Positions 33,946-45,009 of a stretch of 64,000 nt of DNA are shown piece by piece. Both the position numbers and the translations under genes were made by a program. The DNA lies in assembly GCF_020283565.1 (NCBI RefSeq), contig NC_060061.1, forward strand, positions 27,193,362-27,257,361. The letters are read 5' to 3'. Positions within the stretch are counted from its first letter, which is position 1. Each line of letters opens with the position of its first letter. Below the pieces are notes generated by a model. It made no database searches. It was given only the letters and a program-made list of their open reading frames with translations, and was not told the DNA's origin. This stretch comes from Trifolium pratense. Lineage: Eukaryota > Streptophyta > Magnoliopsida > Fabales > Fabaceae.

Positions 33946-34612
33946 TGATACGAATCAGGGTGTGGTAACGGAAGCAAACAACCAATAACGAAGGTACTAG
34001 GTACCACCCTTATTAGTCGAATTCTATTAAGTGTTTTAGGTGTTTGTTTGTTGGGTTTTAGTGAAAACAGCAAGGAAATAAGCAATGTTAAACTACACCA
34101 ATAGCCTAACACGAGATTAGCACTCAACACCAATTGAGCTAATCGGACTATTTTCAAGACGACGCTTGCAAATAATCAGGCGAAAATTGTAGACACAATT
34201 TCTAATTGGACTGAAATGTTCTTGTTTATTGAATAATTTGCAAATGATCAAATTACATGCATATATGGCCGAAAAACAGTAAGGCCTAATTAAACACAAT
34301 AAAACTAGTAATAAAATGCAATTAACTAGAAATAAAATGACTTAATGTAATCAGCTCATGATACTCCTTTTCCATGATTAGTCACACGCCTATTTAAGGC
34401 CTTGAATGTCCCATTTATGCTTCTTTTGTAACCATCTTGGAAAGGCTTTAAATGGCTGAATTTTATTTGTCTTAATTGATGAAAATGCTTAAAATAGCCA
34501 AGTAATTAAACTCAGCCCTTGATGAGGATTCCAAACAGTCCCCACGCCATTAACTTCCCTTTGAATGTCACTTGTGTTGATTTTCAACTCCTCTTGGTCA
34601 ATTTTCGTACCA
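33946..34612 (-). repeat. TE-5 3' LTR (667 bp)
   Basis: On the minus strand it starts TGGTACGAAAATTG after the polypurine tract (plus 34613-34626) and ends CGTATCA. The last 124 bases of the gag-pol frame lie inside it. Confidence 0.95.
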
Positions 34613-37600
34613 TCCCCTCCCCCTTTGAAAGGAATTGACCTCAATTCTTGAATACCATCATCATCTAAATACGGTGAGAGATCTCCAACATTGAAAGTAG
34701 CATGTACTCCATATTCTCCGGGCAAATCAATCTTGTATGCATTGTCATTGATCTTTGATATAACTTTGAAAGGACCATCAGCTCTAGGCATGAGCTTATT
34801 CTTTCTCTTGCTTGGGAATCTTTCTTTTCTCAAATGGACCCACACAAGATCACCTTCATTGAATAACTTAGGCTTCTTATTCTTGGACCTTTGCTTGTAA
34901 ACTTCATTCACGGCCTTGATTCTTTCTTGCACTTGCTTATGTAGCTTGATCATTGCTTTGAGTTTAGCCTCGGCATCTGGATGAACTAACTCCTCTTTTG
35001 GCATAACTATCAAATCCAATGGCAAGTAAGGATTCACACCATAAACAACTTCAAAAGGAGAATGATTAGTAGCATATGTAGGGGACCGGTTGTAGGCAAA
35101 TTCAGCATGAGCTAGCTTCAAGTCCCAATCCTTTTGAGTTTTACTAACCAAACCACGCAGCAAAGTACCAAGAGTTCTATTAGTCACCTCGGTTTGTCCA
35201 TCGGTTTGAGGGTGATGGGAAGTACTAAACAGCAACTTAGTACCTAATTTCCTCCATAATGTGTTCCAAAAATAACTCAAAAACTTTGAATCACGATCGG
35301 AAACAATAGTTTTAGGAACTCCATGTAAACGCACAATCTCACGAAAGTACAAATCAGCAACATTACTAGCATCATCTGTTTTGTGACAAGCTACAAAATG
35401 TGCCATCTTTGAAAACCTATCAACAACAACCATAATAGCATCTTTACCTCGCTGTGTACGGGGCAAAGCCACAATGAAATCCATGCTCACATCCATCCAA
35501 GGACCACTAGGCGTTGGCAAGGGAGTATACGCCCCTGGTTTGAAAGAACTCTTTGCCATATGACAAGTAACACACTTGCCAATGACTTTTTGCACATCTC
35601 CTAACATCTTTGGCCAATGAAAGTGTTCTTTTAAAATCTCCAAGGTCTTTGTAATGCCAAAATGACCAGCCAAACCTCCACCATGAGCTTCACGAACTAG
35701 TAACTCACGAATTGAATGCCTTGGGATGCAAAGCCGATTCTCCTTGAATAAAAATCCATCCTGCACTATGTACTTTCCAAATGCTCCATTCTCACAATTA
35801 GAGTATATTTCACCAAAATCCACATCTTCTTTATAATAATCTTTCAAAGTCTCAAAACCAAGTAAGCGAGTTTCGAGAATTGAAATTAAAGCATACCTCC
35901 TTGAAAGTGCATCAGCCACCACATTACTCTTACCATCTTTGTATTTTGAAGAGAAATTAAAAGATTGAAGAAATTCAACCCATTTAGCATGCCTTGGACT
36001 CAACTTTTGTTGCCCATTGATATACTTCAAAGACTCATGATCTGAATGTAATATAAAGTGATTAGAACGCAAATAATGATTCCAATGATCAAGAGCTCTC
36101 ACAATGGCATAGAACTCTTTGTCATATGTGCAATAGTTCAATCTGGCTCCTCCCAATTTCTCCGAGAAATAAGCTATAGGCCTTTTGTTTTGTATCAAAA
36201 CAGCCCCAATGCCAACTCCACTAGCATCACATTCAACTTCAAATGGTTGAGTGAAATCGGGTAAAGCTAAAACAGGAGCTTCACAAAGCTTTAACTTGAT
36301 CAATTCAAAAGCCTTTTGTGCTTGTTCATTCCACCCAAACGCACCCTTCTTCAAACATTCGGTCATAGGACTTGCTATAGTGCTAAAATTCTGGATAAAG
36401 CGCCGATAAAATGATGCAAGACCAAGGAAAGATCTCACCTCCGAAACTGTTGTAGGGCTCGGCCAAGTCTTGATAGCATCCACTTTTGTTTGATCAACGG
36501 ATACTCCATCTTTAGACACCACATATCCAAGAAACACCACACTTTCAACCAAGAAATCACACTTTTCCTTCTTCCCATATAGTTTTTGTGCTCTTAGGGT
36601 CTCAAAGATTTGTTTCAAATGAGTGAAATGCTCCTCAATAGATTTGCTATACACCAATATGTCATCAAGATAAACAACAACAAACTTACCCAAAAAAAGC
36701 TTGAGTACTTCGTTCATGAGCCTCATAAAGGTGCTAGGTGCATTTGTGAGCCCAAATGGCATAACTAGCCATTCATATAGACCATGCTTAGTCTTGAATG
36801 CCGTCTTCCATTCATCACCTTCACGCATTCTGATTTGGTGATATCCACTCCTTAGATCAATTTTTGAGAAGATAACCGATCCATGTAACTCATCAAGCAT
36901 ATCATCTAGTCTTGGAATGGGAAAACGATATTTGATGGTTATGTTGTTCACCGCCCTACTATCAATACACATTCTCCATGATCCATCCTTCTTAGGAACC
37001 AACAATGTCGGAACAGCACATGGGCTCATTGATTCACGCACATAACCCATGCTTATCAATTCTTCAATTTGCCGTTGCAACTCCTTTGTCTCCTCTGGAT
37101 TACACCTATATGCAGCCTTGTTTGGTAATGGAACTCCCGGAATTAGATCAATTTGATGCTCAATCCCACGGATAGGTGGCAAACCATTTGGTAGTTCACT
37201 TGGAAACACATCTTCATACTCACCCAAAACAGCCTCCAATTGTTGTTTAAGAGGAGTCTCTACATCGTCTTGCTTAGCATTCTTCGCAACCAACATGTAG
37301 ACTAATTCACCATTATCAATAGCATCCTTCACTTCATTTTCAGTAGCAAACATAGTGAGGCTAGGCTTTTTACCTTTTTTTGTAATCATGGAACGGACTT
37401 CATTTGACGCCATTGGTTTCAACACAATCCTCTTGCCATTGAAGTTCAATTCATGCTCATTGGACCTTCCTCTATGCGTGACATCCCTATCAAATTGCCA
37501 AGGGCGTCCCAAAAGTATGTGACTTGCATCCATAGGTACCACATCACACAAGATTTCATCAACATAAGATCCCATGGTTAGTCCCACACGCGTCTGCCTT

Positions 37601-38832
37601 GTAACATTTATGCTACTTCCATTGTCCAACCAATGTAGCGCATAAGGCTTAGGATGTTTTGTTGTGAGCAATCCTAATTTAGACACCATTTCAGTTGAAG
37701 CCGCATTGGTACAACTACCTCCATCCACAATGATACTACACCACTTATCTTTCACTTGACCCTTAGTGTAGAAGATTTGATTTCTTTGATCTCCTTCCAC
37801 GGGTACAGCCTTGACTTGCAAAGTTCTTAGCATCAAGGTATCATATATGGGAGGTCCATATACTTCTACCTCATCATCATCATCTTCAACAATTTCAACT
37901 CCATCACTTTCAATATTGCCACCAGATTCTTCTTCTTCCTTCATCAACTCATCACGCATGCTAATTGCTTCTCGGAGGGTCACAACTCGTTGATTAGGAC
38001 AAGCCCTAGCAAAGTGTCCAAAGCCTTGACACTTGAAACACCTAACCTTTGACAGATTAGTCTCCTTGGCCGTGGCAATGGGTTGTTTAGGAACGGCCTC
38101 ACTTTGTTTCGGTTGATTCATCATTGGTTTAGTGTTAGGGGCTGGATTTGCACTACCCGACACACCTCCCTTGGACCAACCACTAGAACTCCCAGCATTA
38201 TATCTACTCTTGTTTTGATTTTCAATCTTCAAACACAAGGTGCACAAAGTGGTGAAATCTGTGTAATTACATAGCTCAACAGCAAAAGCTATGTTCTTAT
38301 TCAGCCCACGAAGGAAACGGCTCATTCTTTGCTCTTCATTTTCCTCCACTTCACCCATTAGGCATAGGTTCTCAAACTCATCAATGTATTCAGTGACACT
38401 CATTTTGCCTTGCACCAAATCTGCAATCTTTTTATACAAATTCAGTCGGTGGTTTGATGGTACATATCTTTTGCGCAACTTCCTCTTCAAGGACTCCCAA
38501 GAGTGGATTTTCTCCTTCCCATCTCGTGTCCTTCTAGCCTTCAATCCCTCATACCACAACGATGCACTTTTGCTAAGTTTCAGAATCGCATATTTGCAAC
38601 GTTTCTCATCATCAAGATCCTTGAAATCAAACATTCTATCAATCTTGCGCTCCCATTCTAAATAAACCTCCGGGTCTGCACTACCATTAAATTCAGGTAG
38701 TTCGGTGATTTTGAACTCATCCACGTTTGGACGTGGTTCACCCCTTCTAGGCCTCCATCGTTCATCTCTCATGTCAACGTTCCTTAAGGCTTCACGCAAT
38801 TTGTCCATGAAATCATCACTGTTGAAATCCAT
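34489..38832 (-). CDS. TE-5 gag-pol polyprotein, 1447 residues, intact
   Basis: The ATG at 38832 is the first in frame; a GTG 9 bases upstream is not needed. Order: gag core (YLEWERKIDRMF, then SASLWYEGLK), CCHC zinc knuckle CFKCQGFGHFARAC at residue 265, aspartic protease VDGGSC at 370, RT with MPFGLTNAPSTF and YLDDIL at about 721, RNase H (VECDASG, YDKEFYAIVRAL), integrase with HHCC, DFIVALPRT, SDRDSKFLSYFW and the GQTEVTNR segment, and a C-terminal RADGPFKVI...FNVGDLSPYL domain. The stop (34489) lies inside the 3' LTR, so the polypurine tract codes for the FKGGGDG segment. No break was seen. A classic chromodomain was not obvious. Confidence 0.95.
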   Translation of the reverse strand: MDFNSDDFMDKLREALRNVDMRDERWRPRRGEPRPNVDEFKITELPEFNGSADPEVYLEWERKIDRMFDFKDLDDEKRCKYAILKLSKSASLWYEGLKARRTRDGKEKIHSWESLKRKLRKRYVPSNHRLNLYKKIADLVQGKMSVTEYIDEFENLCLMGEVEENEEQRMSRFLRGLNKNIAFAVELCNYTDFTTLCTLCLKIENQNKSRYNAGSSSGWSKGGVSGSANPAPNTKPMMNQPKQSEAVPKQPIATAKETNLSKVRCFKCQGFGHFARACPNQRVVTLREAISMRDELMKEEEESGGNIESDGVEIVEDDDDEVEVYGPPIYDTLMLRTLQVKAVPVEGDQRNQIFYTKGQVKDKWCSIIVDGGSCTNAASTEMVSKLGLLTTKHPKPYALHWLDNGSSINVTRQTRVGLTMGSYVDEILCDVVPMDASHILLGRPWQFDRDVTHRGRSNEHELNFNGKRIVLKPMASNEVRSMITKKGKKPSLTMFATENEVKDAIDNGELVYMLVAKNAKQDDVETPLKQQLEAVLGEYEDVFPSELPNGLPPIRGIEHQIDLIPGVPLPNKAAYRCNPEETKELQRQIEELISMGYVRESMSPCAVPTLLVPKKDGSWRMCIDSRAVNNITIKYRFPIPRLDDMLDELHGSVIFSKIDLRSGYHQIRMREGDEWKTAFKTKHGLYEWLVMPFGLTNAPSTFMRLMNEVLKLFLGKFVVVYLDDILVYSKSIEEHFTHLKQIFETLRAQKLYGKKEKCDFLVESVVFLGYVVSKDGVSVDQTKVDAIKTWPSPTTVSEVRSFLGLASFYRRFIQNFSTIASPMTECLKKGAFGWNEQAQKAFELIKLKLCEAPVLALPDFTQPFEVECDASGVGIGAVLIQNKRPIAYFSEKLGGARLNYCTYDKEFYAIVRALDHWNHYLRSNHFILHSDHESLKYINGQQKLSPRHAKWVEFLQSFNFSSKYKDGKSNVVADALSRRYALISILETRLLGFETLKDYYKEDVDFGEIYSNCENGAFGKYIVQDGFLFKENRLCIPRHSIRELLVREAHGGGLAGHFGITKTLEILKEHFHWPKMLGDVQKVIGKCVTCHMAKSSFKPGAYTPLPTPSGPWMDVSMDFIVALPRTQRGKDAIMVVVDRFSKMAHFVACHKTDDASNVADLYFREIVRLHGVPKTIVSDRDSKFLSYFWNTLWRKLGTKLLFSTSHHPQTDGQTEVTNRTLGTLLRGLVSKTQKDWDLKLAHAEFAYNRSPTYATNHSPFEVVYGVNPYLPLDLIVMPKEELVHPDAEAKLKAMIKLHKQVQERIKAVNEVYKQRSKNKKPKLFNEGDLVWVHLRKERFPSKRKNKLMPRADGPFKVISKINDNAYKIDLPGEYGVHATFNVGDLSPYLDDDGIQELRSIPFKGGGDGTKIDQEELKINTSDIQREVNGVGTVWNPHQGLSLITWLF

Positions 38833-38862
38833 TGTTGTCACGTAACACGGAATCAGAACCGT

Positions 38863-38874
38863 GCTCTGATGCCA
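38863..38874 (-). other. TE-5 primer-binding site
   Basis: On the minus strand TGGCATCAGAGC, four bases after the 5' LTR end. It differs by one base from the usual TGGTATCAGAGC site for initiator tRNA-Met. Confidence 0.85.
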
Positions 38875-38878
38875 CTAA

Positions 38879-39545
38879 TGATACGAATCAGGGTGTGGTA
38901 ACGGAAGCAAACAACCAATAACGAAGGTACTAGGTACCACCCTTATTAGTCGAATTCTATTAAGTGTTTTAGGTGTTTGTTTGTTGGGTTTTAGTGAAAA
39001 CAGCAAGGAAATAAGCAATGTTAAACTACACCAATAGCCTAACACGAGATTAGCACTCAACACCAATTGAGCTAATCGGACTATTTTCAAGACGACGCTT
39101 GCAAATAATCAGGCGAAAATTGTAGACACAATTTCTAATTGGACTGAAATGTTCTTGTTTATTGAATAATTTGCAAATGATCAAATTACATGCATATATG
39201 GCCGAAAAACAGTAAGGCCTAATTAAACACAATAAAACTAGTAATAAAATGCAATTAACTAGAAATAAAATGACTTAATGTAATCAGCTCATGATACTCC
39301 TTTTCCATGATTAGTCACACGCCTATTTAAGGCCTTGAATGTCCCATTTATGCTTCTTTTGTAACCATCTTGGAAAGGCTTTAAATGGCTGAATTTTATT
39401 TGTCTTAATTGATGAAAATGCTTAAAATAGCCAAGTAATTAAACTCAGCCCTTGATGAGGATTCCAAACAGTCCCCACGCCATTAACTTCCCTTTGAATG
39501 TCACTTGTGTTGATTTTCAACTCCTCTTGGTCAATTTTCGTACCA
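38879..39545 (-). repeat. TE-5 5' LTR (667 bp)
   Basis: Same length as the 3' LTR and identical as far as I could read, including the TGGTACG...CGTATCA ends. Confidence 0.95.
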
Positions 39546-39550
39546 TTATG

Positions 39551-41697
39551 TATGCTAGTTGTTACGTAGGTTGTTACGTTAGCATAGACGGGAATAGTGT
39601 GTTTATGTATTTTGCAGTGGTGTGTATGTCAAGAGGACTGCACCGGGGTTTTGAGTAGATGCTTAGATATCTTACCTTATGTTTACCCTTTGCATACGAC
39701 ATGCATGTGAATGCTGTCGGTATTAGATTTCTCTTGAGAGGAATATATTTGGAATCGATAGGACGGTTAGGTGCTTACACCGGATGTTCTAGTGGAAGTG
39801 TAAAGGTGGGTTTGAGATAAGTGGGGGAGAAGATTTTGTCTCTCCAAGATGTTTCGAACGCGAGAAGTAAGGACGAATAGAGATGTTCTTGAAGTGGATT
39901 GTTTAAAATTGAGTAGCATTGTTCGAAGTGGAGTTCTTATTTGGAGAATACTTTGGAGGAAGTATCAGATGATCATTTCGGAGTGAGTCGGAATGAAGTT
40001 GTTTAGCCGTAGGGAGAATGTGGCCATTGGGGGACGATGGAGCAGATTGAAATGTTAAGTGAAAACCGTTGCTGGGAAACGGGAAGACGTGTGCGTCAAG
40101 GGTAAGAAAACCTAGTGATGATCATACGACGAGTATGCGAATGGTGGGTACCTTGAGGGTTAAGTTAAGTGGGAGATTGATGTCAAGGATGGAAGGTGTG
40201 GTTAGGGAACCAAAAACCCGATTACAATAAGTGGGACTGGTGGTGTTTCTAGCGGAACTCGTAGCAAGAATGTTCCATTGTTTGGTTGTCTTTCACTTGA
40301 TGGTTCATCCTCAAAGAGGAGGAAGAGTGATAAAGATGGAAGCTTTGTTGATGAAAAGTTTTCAGAGGAATCTGATGAGAGTTGTGTTGGAATCAACAAG
40401 ACGGAGATCATGGTTGTTTGGAAATCAACTTTTGATAGTAGCTGAGATTTAAATACAGAATTACTAGGTGATCAAGAAGAGCCTAGGAAGGATTTGTAAA
40501 GGTTGAGTATGTTTGAACCGAGTGGTCATTTCTTGGAAGGATTTGAGAAGCTAAGTGCGAAGTGTTACCTTTGGATGTTTAGGGATAAGAAAGTTAGCCT
40601 TTGGAAACGTGTCGAGCACGAGTATTAGAGAGACGTAAGAAAGTGACTTATGTCAAGTAAGAATTTGCGGAAAGGACTATCTCACACATAAGTGATTGTT
40701 GTGTTTGGAAAATGTGTATTAAGAATTTGGAAGCAATGCTCAAAGTAAGTGTCAAATGATGTTTTGTAGCAATTGGAAAAAGTTAACTATGAAATGGAAA
40801 AGTCGGTGGAGATTAGAGATGTCGGACACATCGTATCTATGGGAATAGTATAGTAATACCATGTGGGAAGGAAATAAATGATTATGGATATTTTCGTCGT
40901 GAACGGTGGGATGATAGTGAGTCGACGAGTGACTTAAGGTAATATTTTGGATAAGAATATTTCGACAGGAAATGATATCGGGAAGGTCATGTTAAGGAAG
41001 TCAGAAATTGGATAAGAGATTATTTGGAAAATAAAACAGTTATGTTGAATGTTCGACGCAATGATTTGGGGAATTGCAAGGAAAAAGAATTTGACGGTTG
41101 GATAGTATATTTTTGGCATGTGTTAAGAAATTTGAGAAGTTAGACAGCAGATGAGCGTAGGAGTTGTGCTACCGAATGAATGGTTGGAGTGAGATTCGAC
41201 GCAGTTGAGAACTTATGGAATTTGGAAAGTTGTGAAGTATGCAACGGAAGGGTCTTTCGGAGTATTTCGAGTGGAGTGGTTTTGTTTTGGAGTAGTGCTG
41301 CGAGTACCGTAAGAGGTTAAGTTAAAGTTTTAAGTAGTTTGATGAGAATGGTTTATGCCATCATCACGATTGTTGACTATCTATCGACAAATCAAGGGAT
41401 TAGCTGTCCTTGATCTATTGTTGATGAGTAGACGAAATTGTGTCGATTGGGATTGACTGATTTTGTCAAACTTGGTTTGGTTTGGAGTTTGTATGTTTTG
41501 TTGGTACGAATCCGGAAGAAGTGTGAATTTGAATCGGAGTTTGTGTAAGAGACCGTATCGGTTAAGGTATTATGACTAGAAAACCCGTTGGTTAGAATGC
41601 AAGTTGGGAATTAGCAAGTCGGATGAGGGAGTTTATCCGGAGTTGTGTTTTAGTCGGGTAATTTTCGAGGGCGAAAATCTTTTAAGGGGGGTAGAGT
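39551..41697 (+). pseudogene. TE-4 degenerate interior with scraps of pol
   Basis: No long frame survives. Two places resemble chromovirus pol on the plus strand: AIITIVDYLSTNQ near 41355 (compare the usual AIWVIVDRLTKSAHF of integrase) and ASWELASRMREF near 41609 (compare the terminal ATWE...MRE). The second lies about 60 bases before the polypurine tract, as expected for the pol end. The intervening distance is far too short for a whole integrase, so large deletions occurred. RT and protease were not recognised. Confidence 0.5.
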
Positions 41698-44396
41698 TGT
41701 AACGACCCAAAATTTAGTATTCGTTATTTAATTATTTTATTACGCGAGGGCGTGATTTATAATTAAATTATTAAGCGGCGAATAATCATTTAGCGAGAAC
41801 GTAAGTTAATGAGCGAGAAGTTATGTTGTTTGGGCCTTTGTGCGTGGAATAGGCATTGGGCCTAAGCCAAGTGGGCTTTGATCCATGAGAATAGAGAGAG
41901 AGCTATAAGTAGCCAAGTCAACCATGAATAGTCTCATAAGTTGCAATCCATGAGAAGTTGAAGAGCTTAGCTAGGGCAAGGAGCTCATGAGGGAGAGGGA
42001 GAGCTCGTGGGAGAGAAAGAGAAGAGCAAGCTTGTGGATTCGTCGAGCTAAGGTACGAGAGTTAGATTACATATTCGTGAGTGATTCGGAAGAGGGGAGG
42101 ATGTCGATTCCTCCATTCCCAAACTCTTTCCACTCTATTTTCTTGTGGGTTTTGTGGGTGATTTTCTTAATGGAAAATGGATTCTTTTGATCCTAACATG
42201 TGTAGTGAACTCATGGTAGATGAGGTAAACAACTTTGGGGAGTTGAAAATGGGAATATGTAGATGTTTGATCAATGATTTGCATGTTTATGCAACTTTGC
42301 TTATTTTGCAAGAAATTGGCATGATTTTGATTATTTGAGGTATTTGGATGTTTGGAAGGGATGATTAATGTTCCTTGATACCATATATGTTTGGAATGGC
42401 TGTTTATATGAATTTATAACATGTTTGGATGAATTTTTGAGTTGATTCAATGTTAAACCGCCTTAGAAAACTCAAGAACAGATATTTCTGGTGTAGTTCG
42501 CTACGGATTCGCTACGGATTCGCTCAGCGAATAAGTTCGCTACGGATTCGCTACGGATTCGCTTAGCGAATAAGTTCGCTACGGGTTCGCTATCTGTTCG
42601 CCATGTACCTGCAACCCTCTGATGTAGTTCGCTACCTGTTCGCTACAGCGAACGTGTTCGCTACGGGTTCGCTACGTGTTCGCTACGTGTTCGCTACGGG
42701 TTCGCTACGGATTCGCTCAGCGAACAGCACTGTGACAGCAACTTTTTGATAATTGTTTTAAGTACAATTAGGCACTTGTAACATGGTTTAAGGGTATCCT
42801 TACATGTTTGTTGATACATGTTGATGTTGTTAATGCTTATTGTTAATCGTTATATGATTCGCACGCGTATGCAATGACTTGTAGTTCAAGTGACTATGTT
42901 TATGTTTTAGCATTAATTTGCAATGTTAAGGAAATGATGTGTGTTTTATGACATAAGTGTAAATGAAACTTATGTGTATAAAAATGGTTATGCAGATAAT
43001 TATCATGTGAATAATTATGATTTGAGTGATAGGATATTGTGTTATCCTAATGTGTTAGATGTTGGAATTGTGTTTCCGCATCAGTGAATGAATAGCTTCG
43101 AGCTAGATAGCGTCATGTATTTGATGTGTTTAAAAGTAATCATGCATTCATGAATAATTGTGTTATGGGAATCATGTGAATTCCAATAATTGATGAAAAT
43201 AGATTATGTTTATGAAAAGTGGCCGAAGATGGGATTATGTTATCCGAGATCTGGAGCCCATATCCAAACATGATATAAAACTGTGAGACTCCTCTTTATG
43301 AGTGAGATGGTTGATGATAACCGAGATCCGACATGATTTAAAACTGTATTGATGATGATCCTGCATGATCTAAAACTGACACCATCCAGCAACGATGTAA
43401 AACTGATGTAGAGTCCGTGCATGACTATAATCTGAACAGTCCGTGCATGACTATAATCTGAACAGTCCGTGCATGACTATAATCTGAACAGTCCGTCATG
43501 ACTGAAATCTGAACAACGTGGAAATGGTACCACATGCATTAGTCGTGTCTAGGGATGACATGACATTGGATAATTGGCATTAGATGCATTAGGGTAAATG
43601 CACATGTATTTGATAATTGTTATGTGACATTATCTGATCGGATTGTAATGTGTTTTCCGTATGTGTTAAGCTTTGGTATTTACTAATTGTTTAATACTGT
43701 GATTGTTGCCATGTCTTGGTATATGAGTAGAGTCCGTCATGACTATAAAATGAACAAATGTAGAGTCCGTCATGACTATAAAATGAACAAGTGTAGAGTC
43801 CGTCATGACTATAAAATGTACACTTTGGTAGTGTCCGAGAAGACGTGAAACTATATGATTGGTGTGTTTGTAAATGAATGATTAATTGGTAGTCGTATTT
43901 GACGATGTATGTGCGTGAGTTAGAAATGTATGATAGCGTGTGAAGTGTGTAGTATACTACTCACACTTATATTTATGTTTATGTTTTCTAACTCTCTGCT
44001 TTGTGTTAATTGCTGGACCTTTGGGGGTCCAGGTTGACAGGTAATGTGTTAGCCTCGTCCGAGTGCAATGGTGAAGCTCTGCTCTGATTGAGACACGGGA
44101 AAAAGGGGTTTTTATATGTATACGCATGTAGTCCTCTTAGTATACTCTGTTGGTCTTAAGCTTTCATTTGAAAAGTATCCGTTTTGTATAACTAATAACG
44201 CATCGTTCGATGCGAGGTTTTGTTTTTAGTTCATTCGAATATTTTACTAGATAAATGTATTAGTATTATCTTTGAATGAAGTTTGTGATATTCAAACCAG
44301 CGCTTTATAAATCAGATTTTCAATTTTTCCGCTGCGTATTTTCGAAAAAGATTTTATAAAGGCAGAGTTAATTAAATAACGGGTTTGGGTGTTACA
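41698..44396 (+). repeat. TE-4 3' LTR (2699 bp)
   Basis: Equal in length to the 5' LTR and nearly identical. The polypurine tract AAGGGGGGTAGAGT directly precedes it and the CCACA duplication follows it. Confidence 0.95.
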
Positions 44397-45009
44397 CCAC
44401 ACACAAAAGGACCAACCCAGATGAAGTCCCCACTTCTTCAAAGAAACAGAAACCTACTCCAATTGCTCGTTCGAGCATCGCAAATGAGGTAACCTTTAAC
44501 TACCAACTTCTTTGTTCATTTTTCTTTTGGCTTGAATGCAAAACTCATCAAAGTGTGGTTTATAGGACACACCCGTTCTTTCAGCCATTCCTGAACAAAC
44601 AAACACTGCTGCCACACAAGATCCTCCCCATAATATGAACCCACCAAAAACAAGAAGAAAAAGAAGAAGAAGAAGGATCAACAATCTAGCCAAATGGCTA
44701 CTCCTGAAAATCAATCTTCCGAGATTGAGGCACAAAAAGACATTCCTATGTCTTCTGAAAATCCTCCTCCAGAGCAGACAGAGAAGAAGAAGAAGAAAAA
44801 GAAGCATAGAGAGTCTCCCATTTCGACTACTGCTGTCGAGACTCCTGCTGTCACAACAGAAGCGTCTCAAGTACTTTAAGCTGCTTTTGATAATCAAAAC
44901 CAAGTAAGCCATCTCTTTCATTTCTTACCATTCCCTTGGCTTTTGGGCTTGTTATTTATCTTATGACTTTTATTTATTTCAGCCACAAGATCCTCCACAA
45001 GATGTTCCT

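Larger units (their letters stand above)
33946..39545 (-). mobile_element. TE-5: intact chromovirus (CRM/Galadriel-like), TSD TTATG
   Basis: A 5600 bp minus-strand element inside TE-4. It has two 667 bp LTRs in which I found no difference, a TGGCATCAGAGC primer site, a single intact gag-pol frame and a GGGGGAGGGGA polypurine tract. Perfect TTATG duplications flank it (33941-33945 and 39546-39550). Identical LTRs and an open frame mean it is the youngest insertion in the window and possibly competent. The clade is inferred from the gag-pol style and from the frame running into the 3' LTR. Confidence 0.95.
30592..44396 (+). mobile_element. TE-4: Tekay/Del-like chromovirus, non-autonomous, TSD CCACA
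   Basis: Plus-strand element with 2699 bp LTRs (TGTAACGACCC...GGTGTTACA). A TGGTATCAGAGC primer site follows the first LTR and an AAGGGGGG polypurine tract precedes the second. It is flanked by CCACA at 30587-30591 and 44397-44401, inside exon 3 of the PMD gene. Its interior is about 2.8 kb plus the 5.6 kb TE-5 insertion and holds only scraps of pol. I saw just two substitutions between the LTRs. The lineage call rests on the LTR start, the primer site and a terminal SRMREF-type pol remnant. Confidence 0.9.

Noticed and set aside
30881..42190. Identical 67-residue frames at 30881-31084 and 41987-42190
   Set aside because: Both lie at the same place in the two TE-4 LTRs and have low complexity; no evidence of a protein.
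44496..44921. 141-residue minus-strand frame with hydrophobic Leu/Arg runs
   Set aside because: It is the complement of the Lys-rich exon 4 of the antisense PMD gene, whose splice sites and neighbouring frames support the plus strand.
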